From positions 1 through 62,340 of the IMG/VR virus record IMGVR_UViG_3300014166_000003: a stretch of DNA of 62,340 nucleotides, one strand, 5' to 3'. Below the pieces are notes generated by a model. That model made no database searches and had not been told where the DNA came from. It worked only from the letters and a program-made list of their open reading frames with translations. The position numbers were made by a program, and so were the translations under genes. The stretch comes from a virus. Position 1 is the first letter of the stretch; every line of letters begins with the position of its first letter. Below are positions 49,186 through 57,461 of the stretch, piece by piece.

Positions 49186-49466
49186 CCGGGAAAAACGTCC
49201 TGGGAAGTAGCAAAAATTTTTTGGTTCTGTCAAGCTGGGACTCCGATTTATAGGTTGGCAGGGAGAAATTACCTGGATCGATAAAAAACGCGACGCGTTT
49301 GTCCACCACTAGAACGGTCCTGGGCGAAGCTATCTGTATGATTCTATGGATGTTAGCTTAAACCCAATGGAATCAGCAGATAGCCTGCCGCCGACTATCG
49401 GCCGTAGTCCGTTCGGCTATTGCCCGAACGGTCTGATCCGCATACCTCGTATGTTTTCAATAGGAT

Positions 49467-49538
49467 AGCCTAGCAGGTCCGCTGCTCTGTGCTCATATTG
49501 TGCTCACCTGGAACCTGGACAGCCTAGCAGGTCCGCTG
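49467..49538 (+). repeat. 18-bp direct repeat pair
   Basis: AGCCTAGCAGGTCCGCTG occurs at 49467-49484 and 49521-49538, both followed by GTGCTCA within a few bases. Confidence 0.85.
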
Positions 49539-49783
49539 TGCTCACGAGATCATATGACGTGTTAGCAGCCGTCCAGGTGCCTGCACGCTGTGCAGGCTGT
49601 CACGTAGGCAGGAAACAGAGCCTATCCTATCTGTTTCAGTCCGCTACAAGGTGCCCTATATCGGGAGTGTCGGCAACACGTAGCAGGTGAGCAGCACAGA
49701 CCACAGGTCCAGGACAGCGAGCAGCAGGCTGTTAAAGTTTAGCTAGTATCATATGGGGTAGGGACACACTGCGCATGTGCGAG

Positions 49784-49937
49784 CAGATCATATGAGAGAC
49801 ACGAACAGATCATATATGAGAGGCACGAGAGACAGACACGAGAGAGAGAACCTATACGTAAGAGAGTGATACTTGACTAATTTAGTCAAGATTAACAGTC
49901 TAGCGTATAGGTTAAAACAACCTACATATATGATCTG
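49784..49937. repeat. Iteron-like CAGATCATAT boxes
   Basis: CAGATCATATGAGAGACACGA (49784-49804, 21 bp) and a 2-bp longer copy (49806-49828) are direct repeats. An inverted copy of the left end, CATATATGATCTG, lies at 49925-49937, beyond the central dyad. A shorter relative, AGATCATATGA, is at 49548-49558. Confidence 0.75.
49849..49913. repeat. Concentric dyad centred on 49881
   Basis: Outer arms AACCTATACG (49849-49858) and CGTATAGGTT (49904-49913); inner arms CTTGACTAA (49872-49880) and TTAGTCAAG (49882-49890). Both pairs are perfect and share the same centre base. Confidence 0.85.
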
Positions 49938-50479
49938 TCTAATATGACTGCTCTGCTGTGATCTCGCTTCGCTATCTACGTTAGTAGACTGCTCTGTCGG
50001 CAGTCTGTTTGTCCGCTTATGTGCTCACGGCTGCGGACTACGCGTATAGGGCACGGCTGCGCAGTGTGGCGCGGTATGTCCCTACCTGATTTGATACTAG
50101 CTAAACTTTAAGGACCTGCTCACCTGGACCTGACCGAACGTCGGCTGCTGCGCACCTGGACCTGGACCTAGAAAGCTGCTCACCTGGACGTCGGCCGACT
50201 CGCTACCAGGTGCTAAGTTAAAAACCCATAACTCGTTTAGAAAAGCAAAAGTGTTTCTATCAGATACATTTTTCTGTCTCATTTATGGTGCAGGTTTTCG
50301 GACAAACTAGCGGCCGATCGGACCTGGACACAGCGAGCAGCGAGCAGCCGACAGGACTGTAAGCAGCCGTGCAAAGTGTCGGCTGTCCTTACACTGCAAC
50401 ACACTGATAACAGAGCATGCGGCCGAATGTGTCGGTATACTTTACGAAAGCAGCGATAGGCCATATGAGCTATGTAGTG

Positions 50480-50510
50480 AATTGACGGCAATTAGCTTTT
50501 GGCGTCAATT
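50480..50510. repeat. Hairpin AATTGACG/CGTCAATT
   Basis: An 8-bp perfect stem with a 15-nt loop in the sequence TAGTGAATTGACG...CTTTTGG. The hairpin at 54186-54240 begins with the same TAGTGAATTGAYGG and has the same CTTTTGGC in its loop, so the two are related. Confidence 0.6.
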
Positions 50511-50532
50511 GTGCTAGTAGTGTGCTTCACCT

Positions 50533-50724
50533 ATGACGACACGAAACACAACGAAACAGAGCTACAAAGGCCGTCCAGACCTGGAATGGTTGCAGTACAA
50601 CGTCGACACTCTCGCAATTCAGCGAATTGCTGTCGACGAAAGCAGGCTGTCGGTTGTCGACTATCAACTTTTCGAGCAATCGCTTTTTGATCGTTTCGAA
50701 GCTTCCATGATTGGAATGAGCTAA
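50533..50724 (+). CDS. Hypothetical small protein
   Basis: 63 aa. Charged N-terminus (TTRNTTKQSYKGRPDLEWLQ) and helical C-terminus. No clear ribosome site. Its stop overlaps the next start (TAATG). Family unknown. Confidence 0.4.
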   Translation: MTTRNTTKQSYKGRPDLEWLQYNVDTLAIQRIAVDESRLSVVDYQLFEQSLFDRFEASMIGMS

Positions 50725-50945
50725 TGACTTTCAGGTTCAATATCGGCCGTTTCCAAGTCGCACTCAACAGAAGCAGTGTGACTGCTCGCTTTTCTGATCT
50801 CGTGTTCCTCATGCTGTCCATAAAACACGGGCTCAGAATTGACGTGCTGCCATTCTCGCAAAATGCGAGCAATCGTATTGCTCGCACTGCTGTCCAGGTC
50901 CAGGTTCCTTACACAACAAACAACACAACAAACAACGTTCGCTAA
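50724..50945 (+). CDS. Hypothetical small protein
   Basis: 73 aa, coupled by TAATG. Basic and hydrophobic (FRFNIGRFQVALNRSSVTARF). The Asn/Thr-rich end reflects the ACAAACAACA repeat before the next leader. Family unknown. Confidence 0.4.
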   Translation: MTFRFNIGRFQVALNRSSVTARFSDLVFLMLSIKHGLRIDVLPFSQNASNRIARTAVQVQVPYTTNNTTNNVR

Positions 50946-50965
50946 CATCGGGAGATCACAAAACA

Positions 50966-52186
50966 ATGGCACATAACATCGCTTTTGACGCAGCAACGAA
51001 TCAACACATGGTTTTTACAGCAGGTCCGCTCCCTTGGCATAAATTAGGGCAAAACGTCCAGGATGCGCAGGATTGGCAAGCTGCCCGTCGACTCGCGCAC
51101 CTGGACTGGCAAGTTACGAAAGTACCAATGTACATGCATGCTTTCGTCGACGGCAAAATGCAGTCAGTCAAAATCCAGGATCACGTTGCCGTCATTCGTC
51201 AAGACACTCGCGAGCAGCTTGGAATTGTTGGCACGGGTTACGAGATCATTCAAAACGATTCGGCTTTTGCGTTCACAGAAGCATTGCTCGAAACAGGTGC
51301 ACTGTATGAGTCGGCCGGGGCACTTGGCAACGGTGCACGCATATGGGTACTTGCTCGCATTCCACAGGCTGATTTTACTGTCGGCAATGCCGATGCGCAT
51401 CGGACCTATCTGTGCTTTACCACATCGCATGATGGTAGCTTGTCCGCTGTCGTCAAGCTGACAGAAGTTCGCATCGTTTGCGAGAACACGCTATCACTGG
51501 CTCTGTCGGGATCAGGCAGCACGATGAAAATTCGTCACACTGCTAGCGCGAGTGACAGGCTACGTGCAGCACAGCGAATGGTCACGGGCACAGTCCAGAA
51601 TGCGCAAAGCATCGCAGAGAAAATGAACCTGCTAGCACGTCGACGTCTCACGCGTGACAGCATGACAGCGATTCTAGACAAGCTGTTTCCTGTGACTGCC
51701 ACGGCTGCAGAGTCGGCCGACGTTTCGAAAACAGGTCGACGGGCAAACATCATTGCCGACGTGCTCGCACTGTATGACAAAAATGACAATAACGCGTTTC
51801 CCGAACAGCGTGGGACAGCCTATAACCTGTTGAACGCTGTCACGAACTACACAGACCATGTTCGGACTGCTCGCGTTACGAACGGCAACGAACGGACAGC
51901 CGACAGTGTCGACGCAGCACGTGCAGAGTCGGCAATGTGGGGCACAGGTTCCAAGTTGAAAGAGTCGGCTTTTCAGATTATCGACACTCTGACAAAGGGA
52001 TCTGAAAGTGTCACGTTCGCTGTCAGCAGTGGCAGCACGGGCAATGAGAACAGCAGCAGCAACAGCAGCACGGCCGTTCTTGATGCACCTGTGGACACTC
52101 CCGACACAATTGACGATATCGCAAAAGCCGATACTTTCATCGCCGACGACCTGGAACGTTGGATTAAGGACACAGACGGGCAATAA
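50966..52186 (+). CDS. DUF932 phage/plasmid-like protein
   Basis: 406 aa. MAHNIAFDAATNQHMVF, PLPWHKLGQNV, and later HVAVIRQDTREQLGIVGTGYEIIQN and TYLCFTTSHDGSLS, TEVRIVCENTLSLAL are hallmarks of DUF932 (TIGR03299), a family common in phages and plasmids, of unknown function. The C-terminus is Ser/Asn-rich (SSSNSSTAVLDAP). It has the first copy of the shared leader ACATCGGGAGATCA, 50945-50958. Confidence 0.85.
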   Translation: MAHNIAFDAATNQHMVFTAGPLPWHKLGQNVQDAQDWQAARRLAHLDWQVTKVPMYMHAFVDGKMQSVKIQDHVAVIRQDTREQLGIVGTGYEIIQNDSAFAFTEALLETGALYESAGALGNGARIWVLARIPQADFTVGNADAHRTYLCFTTSHDGSLSAVVKLTEVRIVCENTLSLALSGSGSTMKIRHTASASDRLRAAQRMVTGTVQNAQSIAEKMNLLARRRLTRDSMTAILDKLFPVTATAAESADVSKTGRRANIIADVLALYDKNDNNAFPEQRGTAYNLLNAVTNYTDHVRTARVTNGNERTADSVDAARAESAMWGTGSKLKESAFQIIDTLTKGSESVTFAVSSGSTGNENSSSNSSTAVLDAPVDTPDTIDDIAKADTFIADDLERWIKDTDGQ

Positions 52187-52283
52187 CCCGCAGATGGGGC
52201 AGACAGCCTAACAAGCTGTCCGCTTAATGCGACAGTCCAGGTCCAAAGTCCTGGACACAACGACACATCGGGAGATCACTACA

Positions 52284-52370
52284 ATGCATCGAGTCAACTT
52301 TACCCTAGCATGCGTATACGCTGCTGTTTTGTCGTTCACTGCTTCAATCGCGTACGCATTCTGCCGATAG
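52284..52370 (+). CDS. 28-aa exported or membrane peptide
   Basis: The second copy of the leader (ACATCGGGAGATCACT, 52265-52280) is followed by a 28-codon frame with a signal-peptide-like product (LACVYAAVLSFTASIAYAF, cleavage after AYA possible). It is too short for normal gene calling, but has the same ribosome site as its large neighbours. Confidence 0.5.
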   Translation: MHRVNFTLACVYAAVLSFTASIAYAFCR

Positions 52371-52426
52371 CAGCCGACAGCGAACAGCAAACAGCAAACA
52401 ACGAAACATCGGGAGATCACAGAACT

Positions 52427-53251
52427 ATGAACGTACGTAAAACCCGTTTTCCTGAATTAGGCTATACACAGCTTTCTACGGACCTGTGGCGCATTGTGTC
52501 CACAGACGGCAATCAATGTGTAGGTCCAGAATACAGAACGAAAGCAGAGCTACTCGCGGACCTGAGTCGGTATGCCACAGACTATGGCTGTAATCCCGCA
52601 TACGGACAGCAGACCACAGCAGCGAGCAGCGAGCAGCCGACAGAGCAGGTGCTAGCACCTGCTACAAAGGCACAGCTATTAGCAGACGTGCTGCTTCGCT
52701 TTGCCTGCGAGCAGGACGAACAGACAGCGAACAGCCTGCAGCACATCATAGACAGGCTGACAGCCGTATACAGTCACTATGAAATTGCTGCAGCCATTGC
52801 GCAGTCGTATGAGCATATTGCGACGCTCACGTTCCCTGATCCGGAAATGCCTGTGGTCTATCGCAAGCGAGCAGAACAATTCCGGAACCTTGCACGCAAT
52901 GAAAAGGAACAGCATAACGCGTGGGATATCAACAAACAGCCTGTGCCACTGTGGATATACTCGCTGGACTTCATTGTTCGCACTTCTGACGCATCATTTT
53001 TTCATATTCCGAACAGCTTTCAGCGTGAGATCACAAACGGCTGTAGCTGTGACACGTGCAAGTCAGGTGCAAGTCGGCCGACGTGGAACGTGCTAGCTGT
53101 GCCTTTCATCAAGAACCCAACGAAAGCAGGACAAAACACGCATACCTGGACTGTGCACGTGGGCAATATTCCGGAATTCGTGCAGTACTGCGAACAGGTC
53201 CGCAAACGTGCAGAACGGCCGACAGCGAGCAGCGAACAGCAGACGACGTAG
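52427..53251 (+). CDS. Hypothetical protein
   Basis: 274 aa from the ATG at 52427, third leader copy (52406-52421). N-terminal part with GYTQLSTDLWRIVSTDGNQC, a linker with the repeat peptide ASSEQPTEQ, a helical region, and a C-terminal domain with NGCSCDTCKSGASRPTWNVLAVPF. DNA words of the neighbourhood (GCGAGCAGCCGACAG) are translated inside it. Family unknown. Confidence 0.55.
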   Translation: MNVRKTRFPELGYTQLSTDLWRIVSTDGNQCVGPEYRTKAELLADLSRYATDYGCNPAYGQQTTAASSEQPTEQVLAPATKAQLLADVLLRFACEQDEQTANSLQHIIDRLTAVYSHYEIAAAIAQSYEHIATLTFPDPEMPVVYRKRAEQFRNLARNEKEQHNAWDINKQPVPLWIYSLDFIVRTSDASFFHIPNSFQREITNGCSCDTCKSGASRPTWNVLAVPFIKNPTKAGQNTHTWTVHVGNIPEFVQYCEQVRKRAERPTASSEQQTT

Positions 53252-53271
53252 CGAACAGCCTGCAGACGGGC

Positions 53272-53304
53272 AAACAGGCTGCAGCGATGCCCTACAGCCT
53301 GTTT
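53272..53304 (+). terminator. Hairpin after the 274-aa gene
   Basis: AAACAGGCTG (53272-53281) pairs perfectly with CAGCCTGTTT (53295-53304) over 13 bases, with T residues at the 3' end. It lies 20 bases after the stop at 53251. The remaining bases to 53415 are repeat words plus the next leader. Confidence 0.55.
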
Positions 53305-53415
53305 GTTAATGCACTGTGACTAGGTCCGCAGTCCTAGCAGACAGAAAGCAGCCGACAGAGTCGACAGCCGACAGAGTCGGACACAAACAAGAACACGAGA
53401 ACATCGGGAGATCAC

Positions 53416-54171
53416 ATGAGCAGTTTTGACGAACGAATGAAAGCCGAACAGGCAGAAAAGGAACAGCGAACAGCACACCATGTGGAAGTACTGTCACAGG
53501 TGACGCGTTATGCTGGACTACGGGAGAATGGTTGGACTTTCCAGGTCCAGGACCACGATGGATTCAAACAGTATTACTTCGTGAATTCCACGAACGTACC
53601 GAACGGGAAACTCCACATTTCATTTCCGGATTATGGGAACGATAAGGACAAAAATACACTGTGGATATCCGGTATCTATCCACGTGACAGGCACGGCAAC
53701 GATTACACGAGCTATGAGAAAGAGCGGCCGTCTATCAAGTGCAGTGCCAGCAAGGCACCTGCAGCCATTGCGGCCGATATCATGCGTCGACTCATGCCTG
53801 ACTATCTCGCATTGCTGGACAAGGTTCAGCAGCGCATTGTGAGCTATCACAGCCGAATTGACGCGAAGTCCGCCATAGGTGCATTGCTCGCGAGCAGGTT
53901 CCCTACGCTGCTCACACTACGCGACACTACACGCGGATCAGATCACTACGGACAGCCGAACAAAGGCACAGACGTTCGGCTGTTCGCTTCTGACAAGTCA
54001 TTACGCGAGCATGGCTTACGTGTCGACATTCAGGTTGAAGTGAACGCGGATAACTGCAGCCGATGCGAGCTAACACTGTCGGACCTGGACAGCGAAACAG
54101 TGACAGCCGTGCTCACGCTGCTTTTACAGCGTGCGGCCGACAGCAGCGACACTGATAAATCAGCAGGATAG
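53416..54171 (+). CDS. Hypothetical protein
   Basis: 251 aa, fourth leader copy (53401-53414) directly before the ATG. N-terminal helical part, a beta-rich centre (WTFQVQDHDGFKQYYFVNST), a helix (APAAIAADIMRRLMPDYLALLDKV) and a C-terminal part ending in SDTDKSAG. No family recognised. Confidence 0.55.
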   Translation: MSSFDERMKAEQAEKEQRTAHHVEVLSQVTRYAGLRENGWTFQVQDHDGFKQYYFVNSTNVPNGKLHISFPDYGNDKDKNTLWISGIYPRDRHGNDYTSYEKERPSIKCSASKAPAAIAADIMRRLMPDYLALLDKVQQRIVSYHSRIDAKSAIGALLASRFPTLLTLRDTTRGSDHYGQPNKGTDVRLFASDKSLREHGLRVDIQVEVNADNCSRCELTLSDLDSETVTAVLTLLLQRAADSSDTDKSAG

Positions 54172-54185
54172 CAGGCAGCGAGCAG

Positions 54186-54240
54186 TACTCTAGTGAATTG
54201 ATGGACTTTTGGCAGAGAACCCTATCAATTCACTAGAGTA
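54186..54240. terminator. Perfect 17-bp hairpin
   Basis: TACTCTAGTGAATTGAT (54186-54202) pairs perfectly with ATCAATTCACTAGAGTA (54224-54240); loop 21 nt. It lies just after the 251-aa gene and can stop transcription or shield the 3' end. No U tract follows, so a protein-binding or recombination role is possible. Confidence 0.6.
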
Positions 54241-54271
54241 TTGGAGTCGGCCGACGCGATTCCGGAACAGT

Positions 54272-54305
54272 CCTATTACTAGACCTATAGTGTCCTGATT
54301 TTTCC
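54272..54305 (+). repeat. Dispersed element E1 (TATTACTAG...GTCCTGATTTTT)
   Basis: Related copies are at 56239-56269 (inside a gene) and 59432-59461 (after a gene, forming a good terminator). This copy has diverged in the stem, so its own terminator activity is doubtful. Confidence 0.5.
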
Positions 54306-54457
54306 AGTGAGGCACTTGGAGCAAACGACAAATGAAAAGCAAAAGTCAGCCGACAACAGCAGCCGATATCGAATCCCACATGATGTGTATGGACTGCCGC
54401 TGCACGGTATGTCTGCAAGACACAACGTCAATAGACAGAACATCGGGAGATCAGAAA

Positions 54458-55873
54458 ATGAAGCACACTAAGAACATCGGACCACAGCTAGACAAGATAG
54501 TCGGACAGCCGAAAACAATGAAACATCCGACAGCAAACAGCACGTGGCGTAGTGAGTACAGACTGCCGTGCAAACGTCCAGGCTGCATCACAGACGACCA
54601 CAATGTAGAGACAGCCGAAAACAATCACAGCCACAGTCACCTAAGCAGTCCAGGCAGCGGAAAGCTTGAACGCAAAGCGAACGGAGATCTCGTTTATCAT
54701 GCCCCGTGGCAGACAGCCTATGCTAAGACGCTCACGCGCAGGACGCGCACATTCAAATCACCTGAGTTAAAAGCACGTGTTGACAAAACATCGGCTGCAG
54801 CCATTGAACGTATCGCGGCCGACATAACCACAGACGACGTACGCGCAACAGGACAAAACGGCCGTGCAGCCTGCGCAGGCTATGAAGTGCGAGCAACAGA
54901 CGGGCATCGGGCTCTGCTCATACCTGGACCTGGACGCAGCAGTAAGGACGAACAGCCGTTAGCATGGTTGGGAAGCTTGGAACGTCCGAAGCGAACATTC
55001 AGCGAATTCGAACAGGACAAAGAGTCAGCATGCTATGGACTCGCTGCGGTTATCGATGATAAGGAATTCCATCTGGCACTGCAGCGAGCAATGGTCATGC
55101 TTGACGGGCGTAAAGACAGGAATCACACTGTCGAGCTATTCGGCCGACGTCCTACGGGCACACTGACAGTACACAGTGCGAATTCGGACATAGGGACGTT
55201 CGACGGTGACGTCCAGGTGACTCTGACAGAGTCGCTATGGTTTGCTGCGGACCTGTACTACTTGGAAGTAGTCTGCGGACAGTGGCCTTTGCACGTATGG
55301 TTTAAGGACGACGAATCAGCTATTGTCTTTGAACCTGCAGATAAGTCATGGCGCTATGTGCTCATGCCGATACGTGGTAAAGCCACAGACGAGCAGTTAC
55401 AGGCTATCGAGCAGGACAACAGAGTCGAGACAGTCGAGCAGCCTGCGGAGTCGACAGCAGACGTCCAGGCACAGGTCCAGGTCCAGGTCCAGGCAGCAGC
55501 AGCAGCCTGCGAACAGACAATTCCTATGAGGAATGGTCCTGAAAATTCAACTCCTATCAGTTGTGGTCCTGAGAATTCGAATTCAGAACAGCCGATAACG
55601 GCCGAATCAAAAGCAGAAACGGACTTTGACTCTCGCGAGATCTTACCGCTAGTCGGGCTCAGTCACGAGAACAGGTATGAATACAGGGAAAGTCCCGACA
55701 ACTATGTGTACCAGTATGATTGCCTGCGTCGCGAAGCATTAGGCTACTTCTGTGCAATCGACGTCTGGTATAGGTCATTCGTCAACGCAAAGCCGAACGG
55801 TGTTAGCTGCTGGATTGAACCTGTGAACAGCGAACGTGCGAACAGCAAGCAGCCGACAATGGTGCACGCGTGA
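54458..55873 (+). CDS. Divergent DnaN-like sliding clamp protein
   Basis: 471 aa from the ATG at 54458, fifth leader copy (54440-54453); an ATG at 54332 is in frame. Residues 146-151 read ATDGHR, as in the FVATDGHRLA motif of bacterial beta clamps. After FHLALQRAMVML and a beta-rich stretch, SLWFAADLYYLEVVCGQWPLHVWFKD leads to YVLMPIR (300-306), like the clamp C-terminus (YLLDAL...YLVMPMR). A 165-residue extension with repeats (VQVQVQ, GPENS twice) follows. It may be the processivity factor of the phage polymerase or a clamp mimic. Confidence 0.55.
   Translation: MKHTKNIGPQLDKIVGQPKTMKHPTANSTWRSEYRLPCKRPGCITDDHNVETAENNHSHSHLSSPGSGKLERKANGDLVYHAPWQTAYAKTLTRRTRTFKSPELKARVDKTSAAAIERIAADITTDDVRATGQNGRAACAGYEVRATDGHRALLIPGPGRSSKDEQPLAWLGSLERPKRTFSEFEQDKESACYGLAAVIDDKEFHLALQRAMVMLDGRKDRNHTVELFGRRPTGTLTVHSANSDIGTFDGDVQVTLTESLWFAADLYYLEVVCGQWPLHVWFKDDESAIVFEPADKSWRYVLMPIRGKATDEQLQAIEQDNRVETVEQPAESTADVQAQVQVQVQAAAAACEQTIPMRNGPENSTPISCGPENSNSEQPITAESKAETDFDSREILPLVGLSHENRYEYRESPDNYVYQYDCLRREALGYFCAIDVWYRSFVNAKPNGVSCWIEPVNSERANSKQPTMVHA
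55520..55584 (+). repeat. 30-bp minisatellite, first locus
   Basis: Two 30-bp units (TCCTAT...GGTCCTGARAATTC) encode NGPENSTPIS and CGPENSNSEQ. The same double unit occurs in the 176-aa gene at 57201-57265. Confidence 0.75.
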
Positions 55874-56301
55874 GCGAGCAGCGAACGGCCGACGACGTCG
55901 GGCGAAGCAAGTTGGGCAACTGCCCGAAGTGCAGCAGTCCTGGACAGCTATTTGTCCAGGACACAGCACAGCGTGCGCCGATCGTCGGACAGTCCAAGCG
56001 AGCACGCTACGTCGGGCATGTGATGCATGAGCATGCAAGCGGACAGCGCAGCACGTGCCTACTGACAAAGTCGGACGTTAGCAGGCTGCAGCCGACAACG
56101 TCGGACGTCGTCCAGGCACAGGTCCACAACAGCGAGCAGTCGACGTGCGATAATCTATCGGAGCAGCCGACAGCGACAGCAGACGAAACGAAAAGCGAGC
56201 AGCCGACAGCACAAGTGCAAACGGGGAAACAAAGCAGCCTATTACTAGGACAGGCAGTCCGAATTTTTCGGAACCTGTTCGGCCAAGCGACCACAAAATA
56301 G
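55870..56301 (+). CDS. Zinc-ribbon protein with repeat-derived tail
   Basis: 143 aa, GTG start overlapping the previous stop. One CxxC (GNCPKCSSPGQLFVQDT) and a later Cys; the C-terminal half is dominated by SEQPTATADETKSEQPTAQVQ, which comes from the local DNA repeat words. Element E2 forms its last codons. Confidence 0.45.
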   Translation: MSEQRTADDVGRSKLGNCPKCSSPGQLFVQDTAQRAPIVGQSKRARYVGHVMHEHASGQRSTCLLTKSDVSRLQPTTSDVVQAQVHNSEQSTCDNLSEQPTATADETKSEQPTAQVQTGKQSSLLLGQAVRIFRNLFGQATTK

Positions 56302-56325
56302 AATCAACAATCGGGAGATCAAAAC

Positions 56326-56880
56326 ATGAACACAACGATAAATGGTTTCACGGGTGTTATCGCAATGAGCAGAATCAAAGATGCGCATCGAGATCTGCAC
56401 TGGATCAGAAGCACGAATGGTTTCACGCTGGGCAAGTACTATCCCTTTGTGCGCAACACTGGAAACGGGGCAATCGTGCTGAATGATAACGGACATCCGC
56501 GATTCGTCATGCTCGACGGAAGCAAGTCAGCTCACATAATGTCGCGCAGTGGGGAAGCAGTTGGCCTGTTCTTTCCCGTCGACGTGGTGAAAGAACCATA
56601 TTGGTTGGACAGAGACAGCCTTGAAGTGCTCACGCTGGCGCACAGCGACATTTACGATCACATGATTGCGTTCAACGTGCCTATCGACAACCACGAGTCG
56701 GACCTGTATGTGCCCGTGACAGAGCTAACGGAAGCACTCGTGAACATGTACATGTTCAACTCAATCGTATCGCGCTTCACGTCCAGGTTGGACCATACGC
56801 AATGGTTCTGCATTCCGTTCGCATACACTCCGTTCTGGAAAGCACGACTCGACGCAGGCAAGATTGACAGCAACAAATAG
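56326..56880 (+). CDS. Hypothetical protein
   Basis: 184 aa, sixth leader copy (56309-56321). Compact alpha/beta protein (LHWIRSTNGFTLGKYYPFVRN, NGHPRFVMLDGSKS) and a helical C-terminal half. The N-terminus could be an SH3-like fold. No family identified. Confidence 0.55.
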   Translation: MNTTINGFTGVIAMSRIKDAHRDLHWIRSTNGFTLGKYYPFVRNTGNGAIVLNDNGHPRFVMLDGSKSAHIMSRSGEAVGLFFPVDVVKEPYWLDRDSLEVLTLAHSDIYDHMIAFNVPIDNHESDLYVPVTELTEALVNMYMFNSIVSRFTSRLDHTQWFCIPFAYTPFWKARLDAGKIDSNK

Positions 56881-56930
56881 AATGCGATAAAACAACAGAC
56901 AGAAACAATCGAACATCGGGAGACAAACAA

Positions 56931-57461
56931 ATGAATCGATATACGGGAAGCATCGAGATCTTTAATGGACGATTCGTCCGACAGCACAAGGCAGAAGTCC
57001 AGGCAAGCAATTGGCCTATGGCAGTGAAGCGAGCAGTGACGAAAGCCGTCAATGAAAACAAAGCAGCTAGCAGGAAACGGACAAAGATCGAGTCAATCAC
57101 AATCAAGCTGCAGCACGTCGGCCGCGTCACTCCCGCAGTCGGCGAAGATCTCAAGCAGGCAATGCGTGACGCAGTCAAGAAGTCGAGCACGGCCGGGGGG
57201 ACTACTCCTATCGGTTCCGGTCCTGAAAATTCAAGTCCTATCTCTTCTCGTCCTGGGAATTCAAAACCACCCGTGCCAACGCTGGCGAACGGAAAACCAC
57301 GCTGCCAAGATGTGCACCATACCGGCAGGCAGTGCGTGTGCGAGCATGGGCACACAACATCGCATTGGTATTCAACTGAGATCACACCGGAATCCATCAT
57401 GCCAGATGACAAGGTTGTGAGACGCATGTTTGATCGAATGATACAAGGCGGTGCGAAATGA
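56931..57461 (+). CDS. Hypothetical protein with minisatellite linker
   Basis: 176 aa, seventh leader copy (ACATCGGGAGACA, 56913-56925). An N-terminal domain (YTGSIEIFNGRFVRQHKAEVQASNW) and a C-terminal Cys/His region (CQDVHHTGRQCVCEHGH) are joined by the repeat peptide TPIGSGPENSSPISSRPGNS. Unknown function; the repeat appears inserted into a linker. Confidence 0.5.
   Translation: MNRYTGSIEIFNGRFVRQHKAEVQASNWPMAVKRAVTKAVNENKAASRKRTKIESITIKLQHVGRVTPAVGEDLKQAMRDAVKKSSTAGGTTPIGSGPENSSPISSRPGNSKPPVPTLANGKPRCQDVHHTGRQCVCEHGHTTSHWYSTEITPESIMPDDKVVRRMFDRMIQGGAK
57201..57265 (+). repeat. 30-bp minisatellite, second locus
   Basis: Two 30-bp units of the same type as at 55520-55584, in frame within the 176-aa gene. 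Confidence 0.75.

Larger units (their letters stand above)
49732..50111. repeat. Long interrupted inverted repeat
   Basis: TTAAAGTTTAGCTAGTATCA (49732-49751) is the exact reverse complement of 50092-50111. Further in, GGTAGGGACA (49757-49766) matches 50077-50086 and CACACTGCGC (49765-49774) matches 50059-50068. The arms enclose about 285 bases with the iterons and the dyad. Confidence 0.9.
49186..50532. other. Non-coding repeat-rich region, candidate replication origin
   Basis: No convincing gene in 1.35 kb. It holds 7-bp and 8-bp hairpins (AAACGCG/CGCGTTT near 49287; CCGTTCGG/CCGAACGG near 49409-49431), an 18-bp direct repeat, iteron-like CAGATCATAT boxes, a concentric dyad centred on 49881, and long inverted repeats enclosing the dyad. 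AT-rich bases near 50220-50280 could be an unwinding element. The pattern is that of a replication origin or a centre of gene control. Confidence 0.55.

Noticed and set aside
49784-49937. CRISPR-like spacing of repeats
   Set aside because: Only two direct copies of unequal length plus one inverted copy, no regular spacers and no cas genes; iterons are the better reading.
50097-50282. 61-codon minus-strand frame in the non-coding region
   Set aside because: It lies over the right arm of the long inverted repeat and is made of the CCAGGT word; no ribosome site.
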